Shown in pieces: positions 35,880-49,131 of a DNA stretch of 64,000 bases. The notes beneath the pieces were generated by a model. It had not been told where the DNA came from, ran no database searches, and worked only from the letters and a program-made list of their open reading frames with translations. Source of the DNA: Nepenthes gracilis. Taxonomy: Eukaryota > Streptophyta > Magnoliopsida > Caryophyllales > Nepenthaceae. A program made the translations under genes and the position numbers. The stretch covers positions 5,108,501-5,172,500 of the forward strand of contig BSYO01000013.1 of NCBI GenBank assembly GCA_033239525.1, written 5' to 3'. The stretch's first letter is position 1, and the number at the start of each line of letters is the position of its first letter.

Positions 35880-37400
35880 GAATGTGTCCAACTGAGGATG
35901 ACTTAGAGGTGTATCCAACTAATGGGCAGCTCTGAAATGTTCCCAACTGAGGGGTGGCTCCTAGAATGAGGGTAACCCATAAATGGAGGGTACCTGGATG
36001 GTTGACATGATGTCTGGACAATAGATCTCCTGGATGGATGGCATAAACCTTGGGATGATGGTGGCTCCTAGATAGAGGGCGTTTGGATGGCCGATATGAT
36101 ATTTGGATGGCAAGCCCTTTGATGGACGGCATGATATCTGGATAGTATGCCTCCTAGATGGACGGTCTAGCTCCTAGAAGGAGGGAAGGTTACCTGGACT
36201 GAGGGTTGTTCCTGGATGGAGGGCGCTTAGGAGGAGGGTTCCGTGGATGGAAGGCACATGGACGGAGGGTTCCATGAAATAAGGGCTATTGGATGGAGGG
36301 TGCCTAGAAAGAGGACTCCCTGGACGAAGGACACTTGGACGGAAGGCACTTGGATGGAGGTCACCAGGAATGAGGGCTAGCTTGACAAAAGGCTCCCTAA
36401 ATGGAGTGTTCCTGGATGGGGAGATCCCTGGACGAATGGCTCCCTAGACAAAGAATGATTAGAAGGAGGATTCTTAAAAGGGGGCTATTTAGACAAAGGA
36501 TGCTTGGAATGGGGCTCCTGGAAGAGGGACACCATGGATGGAGGACTTCCTGAAAGAATCGCTCATGGATGGGGGCTCCCAGGATGGAAGGAGCTTGGAA
36601 GAAGGGCTTGTGGACGGAGGGCTCATCGGATAGAAGGCTCTCTTGAAGGAGGGCTTCGTGGATGGAGGGCTCCCTGTATGGTGGACGCCTGGACAGAGGG
36701 CTTCGTGCAAGGAGGGTGCCTGAAAGGATTGTTCTCTAGATAAAGGGCTTCTAGAAGGAGGGCTTTTAGGAAAGAGTGGTCCTGGATGAAGGGTACCCAG
36801 AATGAGGGCTCCCTAGACAAATGGCTCATGAACGGGATACTTCATGGATGGAGGGCTCCTGGATGGAGGGCGTTTGGAAGAAGGGTGTCTGGAAGGAGGG
36901 CTCCTTGGACAGAGGCCTCATGAATGGAAGGACTCCCAAGACAGATGACACCTGAAAGCAGGGCTCATAGATAGAGGGCTTATTGGATGGATGGGTCCTG
37001 GATGGAGGGCTCCCTGATAAAGGGCTCTCTAAATGAAAGACACTTGGACGAAGGGCACTTCGATGGAGGACTCATTGGAAGGAAGGCTCATTGATAGAGG
37101 ATGCCTAGAATGATGGCGCTTGGAAGGAGGGCTCCCTGGACAGAGGATACCTAGAAGAGCTCCTAGAAGGGGGCACCCTGGACGGAGGACTTCTCGGAAT
37201 GAGAGCTCCTAGATGGAGGACGCTTAAAAGGAGACTCCTACGTGGGATACTTCCTTCATAGAGGGCTCCCTAGATAGAAGACGCCTGGAGGGAGGGTGCT
37301 TGGAAAGGGGGCTCTTGGAAGAGGGGCACCCTAGATGGAAAATGCCTTAAAAAGTGGGCTCCTAGATGGGGGGCTTTCTGGATGGAGGACGCTTGGAAAG
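35880..37400. repeat. Degenerate tandem array of short units (right arm)
   Basis: Reverse complement of the array at 25165-26660, here read as G/A-rich units on CCTGGATGGAGGGCTC. Unit order is largely kept, but single units have diverged between arms. Confidence 0.65.
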
Positions 37401-40400
37401 AGTGATGGTCTCTCCCAGGGAGGAGGACAGGGCCCCTTCCAAGGAGGTGCCTCCTCCTGAGAGAGAGAAGAAAACAAGATTCCTCCCTAGGAGGAAGGAG
37501 GATAGGGCTTTCGGGATGAAAACCCAAATCCTTGGAATGGAACCTCTGCGATGGTTGTAAATTTATAGTGTGATCCGTAGAAGGGTTCCTCTTGTTTAAG
37601 CGATATTGAACCTTTGGTGTGTACTTTTATAGATCTATTGGGTTAAAACTTCTAAGTTGCATTGCGATCCGTCTTAAATTGTGTTTGTTGGGTTGGTGTC
37701 GGCTGAACCACGAGCCACACGGAGTCTTGTCTGGGCTGAGCATTTTTTTTTTTGTAAGTCTTGAGTTGGGTCGGCCTAGATTTTATCAAACCCATCATGA
37801 CTTTTCATATTGGTTAGTTCTATATTAAGATTATTATATAGTCTTTTTTAATCTTTCTATAGCCTATGGTTATAAAATCTTTGTTCTTACATAATTTTAA
37901 ACATATTGAATACACACAAATCCATTCCTTCTTGATGGATAACGTTGAGATTTGACAACATCATGAATAGGCAAATTAATTCATCTTCTTACATAATATC
38001 AGTAATAATTTTGCATTTTTTATTTCTCTATCCTTTTGAAAGAATATATTATTGAAGAAGGTTATTCTATATGGGAGTCTATATCTATATTTGTTTCATT
38101 AAAATTAAAAAAAAAATGTTCATGTTTACTTTAATTAGATTGAAAAAATATTAATTTGAACATATTATAAAAAATAGGCTGACTTTTACATTCTAACCTG
38201 TCCGAGGCATTGGATTGTTCTATTGGGGCATAAGACTGTAAAAAGGACAAATACATAATTACAAACACATAAGATTGTAAAAATAATGTAACATTTTTAG
38301 ATTCCATGAGCTCTAAGTTTTTCCTTTCATTTGAATGATTTTCTTCATAAAATTATCAATATTCTTCTTATTTTATTTTATGGTGATATTGTGTTTAATT
38401 GGTTTATTTTCTATTTACAAGTAGAAATTAAAAATTTTACATTATTCATCAATCATAATAGGTATCAATTAAAATCAGAGACTATTATTTTTTTTCCTTC
38501 CTTTCTTTTCAACCTTCATCTTCAAAATTTATCAAACAATTCAAGTACTCATATCAAATTATCCGATTAAAATATTTAAATTAGATTATTTATATTATTA
38601 TTTTAAATTTAGATATTCACCATAATTAATATGACACATTTGACTACTATATTAACCACATATATAAACTAAATAATACATTTTAAAAAGATTTTAAAAT
38701 AGTTAAAAAAATATATTTTTAACATATTTTTTATTGGTTGAATTTTATTTACCACATTATCTAATAAATATTTTTAAATATTTTGTTAGGCACAAGGAAA
38801 ATAAAATAAAATGAGATTGTAAAACCTAAACAGATTATAAAATAAAATGAGATGAGATAAAATGAGATGAGATGAAATGATGGCAAGCTACTTTATTGTA
38901 AGAAATATAATAAACCACTTCATAAAATTTTGGATAATAAAATAAGTAAGTCCATTGAACATTTAGGCACGGGGTGGGTAAAGTTTGGGAAGCCCTGGCT
39001 TTCGCATTTCAGTGTTAAATTATAAAAATTTAACGGATAAAATTTAAATATTAAAATATTTTTATATAATTATTTTAAAATTTATATCAAATTAAATATT
39101 TAATACATACTAATATTTTTAAAAACTAAAAGAAATTTCTATCCCCATTTCTCTAACTTAAGATTGCCATAATTGAATTAAATCGAATTGTGATAAAAAG
39201 TAGGCCCCGTTTCCTAAAGTTTGAGAGTGGGGCAGAGATATTTCTTTTAAAAAATTTTTTAATAATAGAAGAAAATTAAATAGTGTAATCTTTTAGGTTA
39301 TAATTTTTTTTTTATGAACCTAACATAATTTTTATCTAGCATGTTTGCACGGTTATTTATAGTAGAATAAGATGTTTGTGGCCTCATTAGTACGGGAGAA
39401 GCCCCAATCATACAACCCTAAAAATGGTATCTGCGGCAATTATTTGGCTACAACTCTATTTTAAATTGATGATTAAATGATTAAAATATTTTTTTTTCAG
39501 TAATTTAATAAAATTCAAATATGGGGTAGGACATAAAAAACTAATAAACTTAAAATAGGTATGATACATCTATGACTAATAGCAGATATAGAATCTAACC
39601 AAATTAATTATATCTAGTCTCCAAATAAATAATATATATATATAACAAACTATTTATACCAAATCTCAATCATTCAACACAGATAACGTGAAGCCTGTGC
39701 AAACATTCATGATGTTTGATGTGTTATCTAATAATATAAATTATAATTAAATCAATTAATAAATTTCCAGCACAATCTCAAACTAAATCAAGATGCATAC
39801 CCAATAATAAAATAATTATAACAGTATTCAATTTTCTTTGTCCATGATCCTGCCACGTTCCAATATCTTCTATTCTAAAAGGTCTAAAAAATAAAGTGAA
39901 TCATGATCCTTAAACTCAATAAGCATATATATTATCATGATAAAACATATCCATAAAACAAAATAAGGGAATGCAAAATCATAAAACATCTATTAAATAC
40001 AATCTAACAAATGTTTTAATGTTTTAAATGTTCAATAACGAATGTTAAAATTTAATTTCGTACATAAAATTCATAATCAATATATAAATATTTAATAATA
40101 TCAAATTGTACCAAATCGTCCAATTTCAATTGCCAAACAATTATAAAAAACTCAAAACTTAACATCAAATAATTTCGATTACTTTGTCAAAACCTGGAAC
40201 TTTCAAGGTCAAAGCATTTTAATATCAATTATGCTGCGAGTAAAATCCTAAAAATTTAAAACATACTATATGAAAGATTAAGTATCAAAATAATAATTTG
40301 TTGAAGGGTTACATATATTCTTGATAACTTTAAACTAAAAGATTACTATTTAGACCTATAAGGAGTCTGTTTATAATTTTTTCTATGGACGAGATCAAAT

Positions 40401-42319
40401 ATAACTTTTTTTGCCACCAATAAAAATATGTGTAATTTTCAAATGTATCTAACATATTAGAATATTTAAATATATTATTTTGACCTTTTTAACAATAGTT
40501 TTCAATAAAATATGAAAACGGTAGATTCTATAGTAATTACAAAATTTGTCACTCTAAAAAAAACAAATCCATACCAAAATTTTTTACCCTATGAAAAGAA
40601 AGTATTTGGTTCAAAACATTTACATAAAATACCATATATAAGGTTAAATACATAAGTTTTATGACTATTATTTTATAAATATTTTCATACATAAATATAG
40701 TATCTTAAAATATTTATTCATTTTATATAAAATGAATAAAATTTTTAAATATTAGTAAAATAGAATAAAATTTTAAAATTTTCAATAAAATTCATATAAA
40801 TGCAGTGTTGTTCAAAATAAGGGAGAAAAAGAGTAACATGCATTCATATCAAAATAAAAAAATATAAATAAATTGAAGGACATATGAAAAAGATCAAAGA
40901 ATAGTCTTATAATATTTATGTTCTATTTTTGATCTAATGAAACGAATTTGATATAAAACAATTCTAAAATCTTTTTTTCTCTCTCTTTCTCTTTATCTCT
41001 TAGCACATCCTAATACCAACCGAAACAATAATTAACGATAATCATTCCATTTATAATTAATAAGCCCAAATTACGATGAATATGTGTTTCACGTTGATTT
41101 CACAATCGATCTAAAATAAAATAGTTAATCTAATCATAATATTCGAAATGTCATATCACCAAGTGGTTGGAATACAAACTATATCATGATATCAATATAT
41201 GCGTAAGGAGTTAGATCAATACCAAAATCAAAGTAACAAATCGCCAAATAAGAGAATCGAAACCAACCTATATTACTTGCAAAATACTACAATAACTAAA
41301 TTAATACATAACCGAATAACTAAAATGAAAATATGTTGTTATACGACTACTACTCTAAAATAAAACACAAGTAATTCCATTAAAATTTTAGTCTAAATTT
41401 TCTCGAATCAGCTTCTCGACCATAATCCTCAATTACAACTATCTAAACCCGCTAAAATAAAAGGGATAAATGAAAAACAAATATAATAGTGAGTTAAAAA
41501 TTTAATAAGGCATATAGTTATATAATTTAATATACAATTTATATTAAAACATGTTAAAAGAAACAATGGATTACATTCAGATGTAATATCACGAATTTTT
41601 ATAACATATATGCACAGGTTTTTAATTTTCATTTTCAATTCTTAATCAAAGTACTACGTAGATCATGATCAAACATGCAAATTCTCATGGACTAATAACC
41701 AATGAGGCATTATCAACTAAGGAGTAGGTAATCAAAATTTGAGTTATACTTATTTTTATACAATAAAAGGCCTTACACTATTATTCAATGCTTGTAAATA
41801 GGTTGTCATATATATTACCCTGTAAAATGAGCCAAACGCTACTTTTACTTACGGATGATCTGTTCAAATCTTAATTACCACTATAATATGTTAAGATATA
41901 CCATAATATACCATCGTTGAATTTCTTATAACTGTTAGATACATAAACAAATAAAAATTCTACGCAATTACAAATGATACGTATATTTTCTCATTCCAGG
42001 GGCAATTCAATGAGTTTTTAGGGCATGCAAGATATAAATTTAGTGATTTTAAGTAAGTAAGACCTTTATATAAAAAATTCATAACATACTAGAATATTAA
42101 ACGAGATTCCCAATATATGCATAAATATATTTGTAGAGAACTAATTTAACAAATTAATATACATGAACTAAGAACATGATTTTCACAAAAATGGTGAATA
42201 GTGAGAGAGAGTTTATACATGTGAAACTTAAACATTTTAGTTATAAAATTGTGAAATGTACAAATATTTGAGACAATAAATATTTTAAGAGTTGAAAAAA
42301 ATTAATAACAAAGAAAAAG

Positions 42320-42500
42320 AGGTTTAGAATAATGCACTTACTTTAATTTTAAATTTACCAAAATCTTACTTGAAATCACTTCAATTGATATTCTCTAACT
42401 TTTTCTCTATTTCTTTTTTTCATTTTTTTTCTCTTTTCTCCTAAAATTTGGTAAAAATGATCAAAAATCAATCGAATATAACTTATATAACAAATTGGCA
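42320..42500 (+). repeat. Dispersed repeat family, copy d
   Basis: Inverted partner of 19780-19940, with GCACTTACTTTAATTTTAAA, a pyrimidine tract with CTCTTTTCTCC, AATGATCAAAAATCAATCG and ACTTATATAAC. The following zone to 42640 has CACGAGCGTCAC and CACGCTCGAG words and is interrupted by the LTR retrotransposon at 42647. Confidence 0.4.
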
Positions 42501-42646
42501 CACGTATGCTCGTCAAACTCGCATCCGGCGTTGCGGCCAAATACTGTAGCCCACGAGCGTCACATCAGGCAGTATCAAGTGTTGGTATTGTATCTCAACA
42601 CGCTCGAGAATTTCTTAGGTGTGCATCAAGTGTTGATACTGAAAAA

Positions 42647-42973
42647 TGTCACGAACCCGGACCAAGCAGGTCAATTTAAATAATTAATTGTAATTTCTAA
42701 AATTTAAAATTCTAAATAATTTTAAACAAATAATACGAAGTCTCAAACTCCGGGTGTGACAAACCAAAATATACAACTCAACAAAATGAAAATCCTTACA
42801 GGACCTCATCGGACAACCATCCGGATAATATAAATACGACCTACTCTACAATCATCGTAAGGAAGATAATAATCCAACCCAAAAATCATAATCAAACATA
42901 TTATAATATTCAAACTATTCCTGAAATATAACAATGCTCTATATCCCGGCCAATTTCATAATCCAAATACATC
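42647..42973 (-). repeat. 3' LTR remnant
   Basis: Matches 43506-43833 with few differences, both starting TGTCACGAACCCGG. On the element's strand this is the last part of the LTR; the first part is missing. Confidence 0.75.
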
Positions 42974-43490
42974 TCCACTTTTGCAGAAACTTGAACTTCT
43001 TCATTTTTATCTGCGGCATCCAATCTTGAAAAATCTTCATTCATCTCCACTTTTACCGTTAACATTTCCGTCAGCCAAAAATCTCATTCTACTCCGTGAA
43101 ATTTCGAGTCGACCAACTTTATCACCTATCCCTCTGCCGACCAAAATCTCCTTCTACTCTGAGAGATTTCGAACCAGCTCCAATTTCAGACCACTACTCT
43201 TCCAAAATTATAAATTCCAACAAAATCTCTACATATTTGCAGAAACCAAACAAAATTCTAATTCAACTATTATATCAAACCATACATTATGTCGCTTGTG
43301 CGACTCATAATTATCAGATAATCATTCTTCCAATCCATACTCGAACCCCTATGACTCGACCTTCTCATTTAAACCCAAATCCCTACAATTCAAATTTTCT
43401 ATTATCAACCAAAGGTAATACTTATTATACTCAAATATTCAGCCAGTTATTTATCCAAAATAACCCAAACTACCTCTCCTTACGACTTTT

Positions 43491-43501
43491 CTCTGATACC
43501 A
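43491..43501 (-). promoter_or_regulatory. Primer-binding site, initiator tRNA-Met type
   Basis: The minus strand reads TGGTATCAGAG, matching the usual plant primer-binding site complementary to the 3' end of initiator tRNA-Met. It lies 4 bases (GTAG) inside the LTR end at 43506, as expected for the start of minus-strand DNA synthesis. Confidence 0.8.
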
Positions 43502-43505
43502 CTAC

Positions 43506-45823
43506 TGTCACGAACCCGGACCAAGCAGGTCAATTTAAATAATTAATTGTAATTTCTAAAATCTAAAATTTCAAATAATTTTAAACAAATAATAATAAGT
43601 CCCAAACTCCGGGTGTGACAAACCAAAATATACAACTCAATAAAATTAAAATCCTCACAGACCTCATTCGGATAACCATCCGAATAATATAAATACGACC
43701 TGCTCTACAATCATCGTAAGGAAGATAATAATCCAACCCAAAAATCATAATCAAACATATTATAATATTCAAACTATTCTCAAAATATAATAATAAGCTC
43801 ATATCCGACCAATTTCATAATCCAAATACATCAAATATCCATATAAACCATAATAAAACTAAAACTCACCAAAACAGACGAATATCTGACCGATCACGTC
43901 TTTACTTTCGCATCTTCGCATCCGAACCTTCTATTCTCGGGAATGAAAAACAAAAACGGCTGTCCTGAGAAGATTATATTTAGTCAAAATGAGACCAATA
44001 AATCAGAGGGAATGTCAAATGGATGAAAATCCAATCAAATTTCAGAATAAATCTAAATCGCCAATAAGATAAATTCAACCGAAATCCAAGATTCAAATTT
44101 CAAAATTCAATGGTAGTCTCGTACTCAAATCAAATATCCAAGTCCAAACAAATGTCCAAATTTTAAAAATAGTCGCCGTCGCCGACGTATATATAACCAA
44201 ATATATATATTATATCCAAACTAATTCCAAACTAATTCCGATCCAAGTCCAAATCCGAGTCCGAGTCCAAGTCCAAATTCCAATGCCCGATCGACTTTGT
44301 GATATGGGCGAATCCGATAATGGATGATCCAATAGCGTCTTGTGAGATCGGCAAAGATCATCATGAGAGATATTTCAAAGGTTCGGATCAAAACATATAA
44401 TCAAAATCATTTATGACAAATATACCAAACCCAATTATAGAAAAAATAAAACTCAAATCCAGTTCAAAAAATCCATATCCAATCAACGCAAAAATACAAA
44501 TTATACACCAAATCCTGGGTTCTAATTATTTAAAGACTAACTTTAGAAAGTGTTACACATAATCCCGATAACCTTAGGCTAAAATCCACGATCACAGACC
44601 AGTAGATAAGTTGCTCCACTATGTTTTGCCACCCGCGGCCAAATTTCCTCGTTTGTCAGGATATATTAGGACGTCCGGAATATATTCTAAGGCCAAATCA
44701 AATTATCCAAATGGAAATGGTCACTACTCCAAGATTTCTCGCCATGAAAGGGATTTCCAATATCAAAATAATCTCTGTCTTTGAGTCGGCCGAAGTCTAA
44801 TAATCCAAATGAGTGTTGGCCGCGTACCCGTGTTTATACGCGCGCACGTCTGAACGAAAAGCTTCCGTGCTCATTTTTTTATACAAATATATTAATATAA
44901 AAATATACAATGTCCAATAAATTATTCGACTTTCGGAAAAATATTAAACTCTCCAAAATCATAAAATCCAGTCCAATAACCCCAAAACATCCAAATGAAC
45001 TACACATACATGCAGAATAAATAAATAGATATCAAAAATTCAATACGTGTTAGTAAAATTCCAAACAAGATCCAAAATATATCGACTTAAGATTAGGCAA
45101 AAAAAGAGGTTTTACGATCTTTGCATGGACCTCATACTTTACAGATCTGAACAAATGATATCCCGAAGTGCCCGAATCAACCATTTCTCTCTCCGCCGTG
45201 GGTGCTGCCCCGCCTCTGCTCGCGATCCCAGCCTTACCCTCACGCCGTGCAGCTTCTGCACACACCGCCGGCCACCCACGGCCACCCACGGCCACCATCG
45301 ATTGCCGGCGTACCGCCATCGGCCGCCGTTGTCCACCTTCGAACACCGCCGCTCCTTCCTCTGCCCTGCACCGAGCGGCGCCTCTCACCCGTGCGCTTCT
45401 CTCCTCGTTGCGCAACTTCACCGAACACCCATGGCGACCAGCGGTCGCCGACGTCCACCAGCAACTGCCGTCGACCACCGTCACAGCACTACCTCTGCGC
45501 GCCGCCATTAAAACGCTGCCGACAAACGCCGTCGGCCTCCTCGACGGTTTTCTCTTCGCGAAACCACCACCGGCCAAATTTGAAACCACCACCGGCCAAA
45601 TTTCCAACCGCCGACAACCACCAGCCACTCCTAGCCGCCGACGACACCAACACTGCGCCGATTACGCCGCACGCCACCGTCGTCAACCTCCGATTCCCCT
45701 TCTTCCTTACACAGAGCAAAAATGGTGCCCTGATTTCCCACTCTCTCTCTCCTTTTTCCCCCTCTCTCCCCGATCCATCCTTATCTCCTGTTTTTTTTTC
45801 TTTTTTTATTTTTTTTTTACGTT

Positions 45824-45870
<47 letters not shown>

Positions 45871-46058
45871 TTTTATTTTCTTTTATTCCAAAATCCGAAT
45901 AAATATTTATACGACAACATGGGCGTACCCCGGACGCCGGCCTAACGGATCCAAACATCCTCTCAAAATTTTTCAATATTTAATTAATTTTGTCCATACC
46001 CAATTGTTTAAAATTATAATCAATATTAAATTAATCCTAACAAAATCCGAATATTACA
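43506..46058 (-). repeat. 5' LTR, 2.55 kb
   Basis: Complete LTR of the deleted element. It contains a GC-rich block at 45180-45720 that gives long overlapping Pro/Arg/His-rich frames in several phases and on both strands, a C/T-rich part and a (TA)n run at 45828-45865. The frames are composition effects rather than genes. Confidence 0.75.
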
Positions 46059-46063
46059 AAAAA

Positions 46064-47907
46064 ATACACTCAAGCCCCAATCAGGTGTTTGTTAGACATT
46101 ACATCTTTACTCATAACATGCATGTTTGCATGTCAAGCGTAGGTTAAGTATGCTTCAACTCAATGTGACCTGATGTAAAACCGACTTTGACTTATTTTTT
46201 TTAATTTAATTTTAACTTTATCTATCTTAACCTAATTAACTATAATTAAAATATGAAATTCAAAACTCGTTCTTTATATCTCTCTTCTTCTTTTCCTTTA
46301 TTTGTCTTTTTCTTGTCTTTCCTTCTTGTGCAAAATTGATGGCTACAATATACTCAAAAACTTATATACTAAAATCAACGCATTAATGTTACTTAAGTAT
46401 GCATCAGACGCTACTTTCTCAAGTAGGCATGCGCAAGCATTGTATCAGGCATACATTAAATATCGATATTTTTCCTCATCTACACATGAGTGTACCTCAA
46501 ACGCCAATAATCAGCCACAAATGCACATGAATGTTCCTTCAGATGCACCTCGAGTATCACCATCTTGCTACAAACAAGTATGAGCGTAGGAGAGATGCAA
46601 ATCAAATATACAGTTCCTTCCTTAGACACGTATAAGTGCAAGTCTGTTCCCTTTATACGTTGGGTCTGACTTTCAAAATCAAATTTTATCTCAAATTTTA
46701 TAATGTTAGTATTTTTAAATTGACTCAGAAATTATATTAATGGCATTAAATTTCAATACTAAAATTTGAGCATTACATATTTATTCTATTTGAAAGAATC
46801 GTAATAAAAGTACATTCAAAATTTCCAACTCCTATAATTAGAAATAAACTATCAGTTTCATTTGGAGTTTTTTTGTCATTGAAAAATCTCCATCTCAAAT
46901 TAGATACAGGGATCAAGTAGCTGCTGCAGAACTGAAGTCGAGAAGTCTCGTGCTCAATGTAAAAGCATCAGGTTTAAGAGGCCGTCTTGCCCCTCTCCAT
47001 TCCGCTAGGGATCGGTGATGGGGTTTTTTGACCCCAATATACACAATTCAAAATAAAAAAATAAACCTAAATTCTCAGTCAATAGTCATCTATCAAAATT
47101 ATAGGTACAAAAAATATAATAATACACAATAATTTTTAATATGAAAAATTATTTCAACTAAAAAAATTATTTGATAAATTTAAAAACATTTCTACTATAT
47201 AAAATCGGTTATACAAACCTCGAAATAGAGTACCCAAGAATCGAGCGGAGTCAAAATAAGAAAAAAAACTCCGGAGTAAGAAAAAACCTTCAGAAAAAGA
47301 AAACTCTATTTCACTCTTTTCTTTCATTTTCTTCTTTCATTTTTCTCTCATTAGCAGCATTTTCTACTATTCGATTTTACAAGTATTGGCGAAAATCTCA
47401 CTTTTCTACATAAACCCTAAAGTACTTCAAGCACTTTATAATGATGTTGAGCCCAAACGTATTTCCCGCTTTTACAGACCTAAAAAACGTATTTCCTACG
47501 CTTTTACATTATGGGCTACTAAGATCGGTAGCCGATTATCCTTCAACAACTGTAGTCCAATTGCCTCTTGGACTAAGTAGTCTGGTTGGTTGCCCTTCGG
47601 CTCAACAATCCGGCTAGACAGCCCTTTAGCCCGACAGTCCAGCTGGTTGCTATTTGACGCGGCTCTTGTTTGCCCTTTAGCAAATTCACCGCAAGTGTTT
47701 CACGCACACAAACACTTCGATCCTCGCACAAATTTGTACGATGTTCCGATAATCATTTATTTGTTTAGACGCCCACAAAGTTTTTTTCTGTTGGCTTGCA
47801 AGTCAATACAGGTTCTATTTTCTTTAATCTTAGTTTAGGTGGTCATCTCTATTATCTTTCAAAAGAAAATTATTTAGAGTATTATCTATACATATATACA
47901 TACATAC
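46064..47907. other. Right-arm DNA between two retrotransposons
   Basis: Pairs with 17700-19600 of the left arm. It has no gene. The minus-strand frame at 19090-19371 and its partner 46302-46583 keep the same length (93 codons), but about one residue in six differs. A GC-richer block at 47420-47740 (pair 17890-18240) with short internal repeats such as CCTGTAAAAG may be old LTR sequence. Confidence 0.5.
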
Positions 47908-49112
47908 TGATGGGTACAACGGAATATGGGCTGGCCCAAAGTCAACAGAGGTCCAAAACGACTTATTGAACGGTCAACTTAAAAACGGCCCAACAGGACG
48001 CGAAGGCCCAAGTCCTGAAAGGCCCAAGACGGCTGACGCCAGGGCACTACTGTCTAGGCTCCAAGAGGGATAATCAGATGCAGATGGTCAACTCGAGCCT
48101 CGACCGGATGCACCAGTAGCGCAGCCCAAAGGCTTCAAACTCCTTTCTACGCCCAAGCCCAAACTTCCTTGACAGTGCACGTGCACGAAAAGCAACAGTC
48201 TTCTTATGGCCACGTGTCCACTTAAAAGCTGATCTTCTTCAAAAAAAGGCAGCAATGATCTCAGCGCCAACAAAATGGTCACAAAAGTATGAGACAGTCT
48301 GAAGATCCGTTACACTGTGTAACAGAAAGAGGATTCATCAAATCACGACTGTCAGGCCCACCAACTCTGAGGAGGCCACCACTGTCAGTCCAAGAGGAGC
48401 ACGCCACCTTGACCAGCAGAAGAGGCTCTCCTGCTGCCCATAAAGGCTTAAGGTCTTCTTCCTAGAAGACACATGCCCTTACATGCTTTCATAGACTCTT
48501 ACAGACTCTTATAGGCTTTCATACGCTCTTAAACGCCCTCTTGCATGCATTCTGAGACGCCCATTCGCATACACACAAACTTCCTCAGAAACAGAAGCTC
48601 TCTTGCTCACTCTATAATTTATCTTGCTAAGAACACTGAAAACGAGCTTCCTGAAGGACTTCCTACAGTCTTTCACACGAATGCTTACAGAGCCTGAACA
48701 GAGGCTCCTTTCCTCTTTCTCTCTACACATGCGCTAGTCCTCCAATCCCACCAGAGACCTTCGGATTCCTGGAGACCTCTTTGGCCTTCTGAGACTCATT
48801 CCCTAAAGTTTTCTCGATTTTGGGACGTCGCTTCCTTACGCTCTTTGTGAACAGGAAGCAAGAACCTACATTCCCAACAGGCCGACACTCCAAATCGTCT
48901 CACTCTCTCTCTCTTTTGCTTTCCAGTTACCTTCCTCGCTTAGAAGGCTTTACTGACTTGAGTATCGGAGTATTTTTGATGGGACAACCTTCCACCGACA
49001 CGCTGACCTCTTGTTCGTTCTAGTGGTGTGCAGGATTCGAACTCAGTAATCGGAGCCGGGTCAAATAATCCAGACAAATTCGAATCTGCTCGAAATCGAA
49101 TCCAGGTATGCA
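47908..49112 (+). repeat. 5' LTR of the Tat-lineage element
   Basis: Begins TGATGGGTAC and ends GTATGCA before the primer-binding segment; about 1.2 kb. Matches 56530-57718 with scattered differences and small indels. An end 8 bases earlier (at ATCCA) is possible. Confidence 0.8.
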
Positions 49113-49114
49113 TC

Positions 49115-49131
49115 ATTGGTGCCTTCTGTGG
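49115..49131 (+). promoter_or_regulatory. Primer-binding site region
   Basis: TTGGTGCCTTCTGTGGG lies directly inside the 5' LTR, where plant Ty3/Gypsy elements have their primer-binding site; sequence of this general form is common in the Tat lineage. I do not assign the tRNA. Confidence 0.55.

Larger units (their letters stand above)
42647..46058 (-). mobile_element. Internally deleted LTR retrotransposon, minus strand
   Basis: A 3412-bp element with TG at 42647 and CA at 46057-46058, flanked by AAAAA (42642-42646 and 46059-46063). The left arm has the empty site: a run of six A/T at about 19606. Inside, the first 327 bases repeat from 43506 as a direct repeat. The copy 43506-46058 is a complete LTR and the end copy 42647-42973 is only part of one. 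A primer-binding site next to 43506 on the minus strand shows the orientation. The internal region left is only about 530 bp (42974-43505), without gag or pol, so most of it, plus the first part of the 3' LTR, was deleted after insertion, or it is non-autonomous. Confidence 0.8.

Noticed and set aside
45047..45945. Several long Pro/Arg/His-rich frames on both strands
   Set aside because: They overlap in four or more phases in a GC-rich block inside the LTR of a retrotransposon; this is a composition effect.
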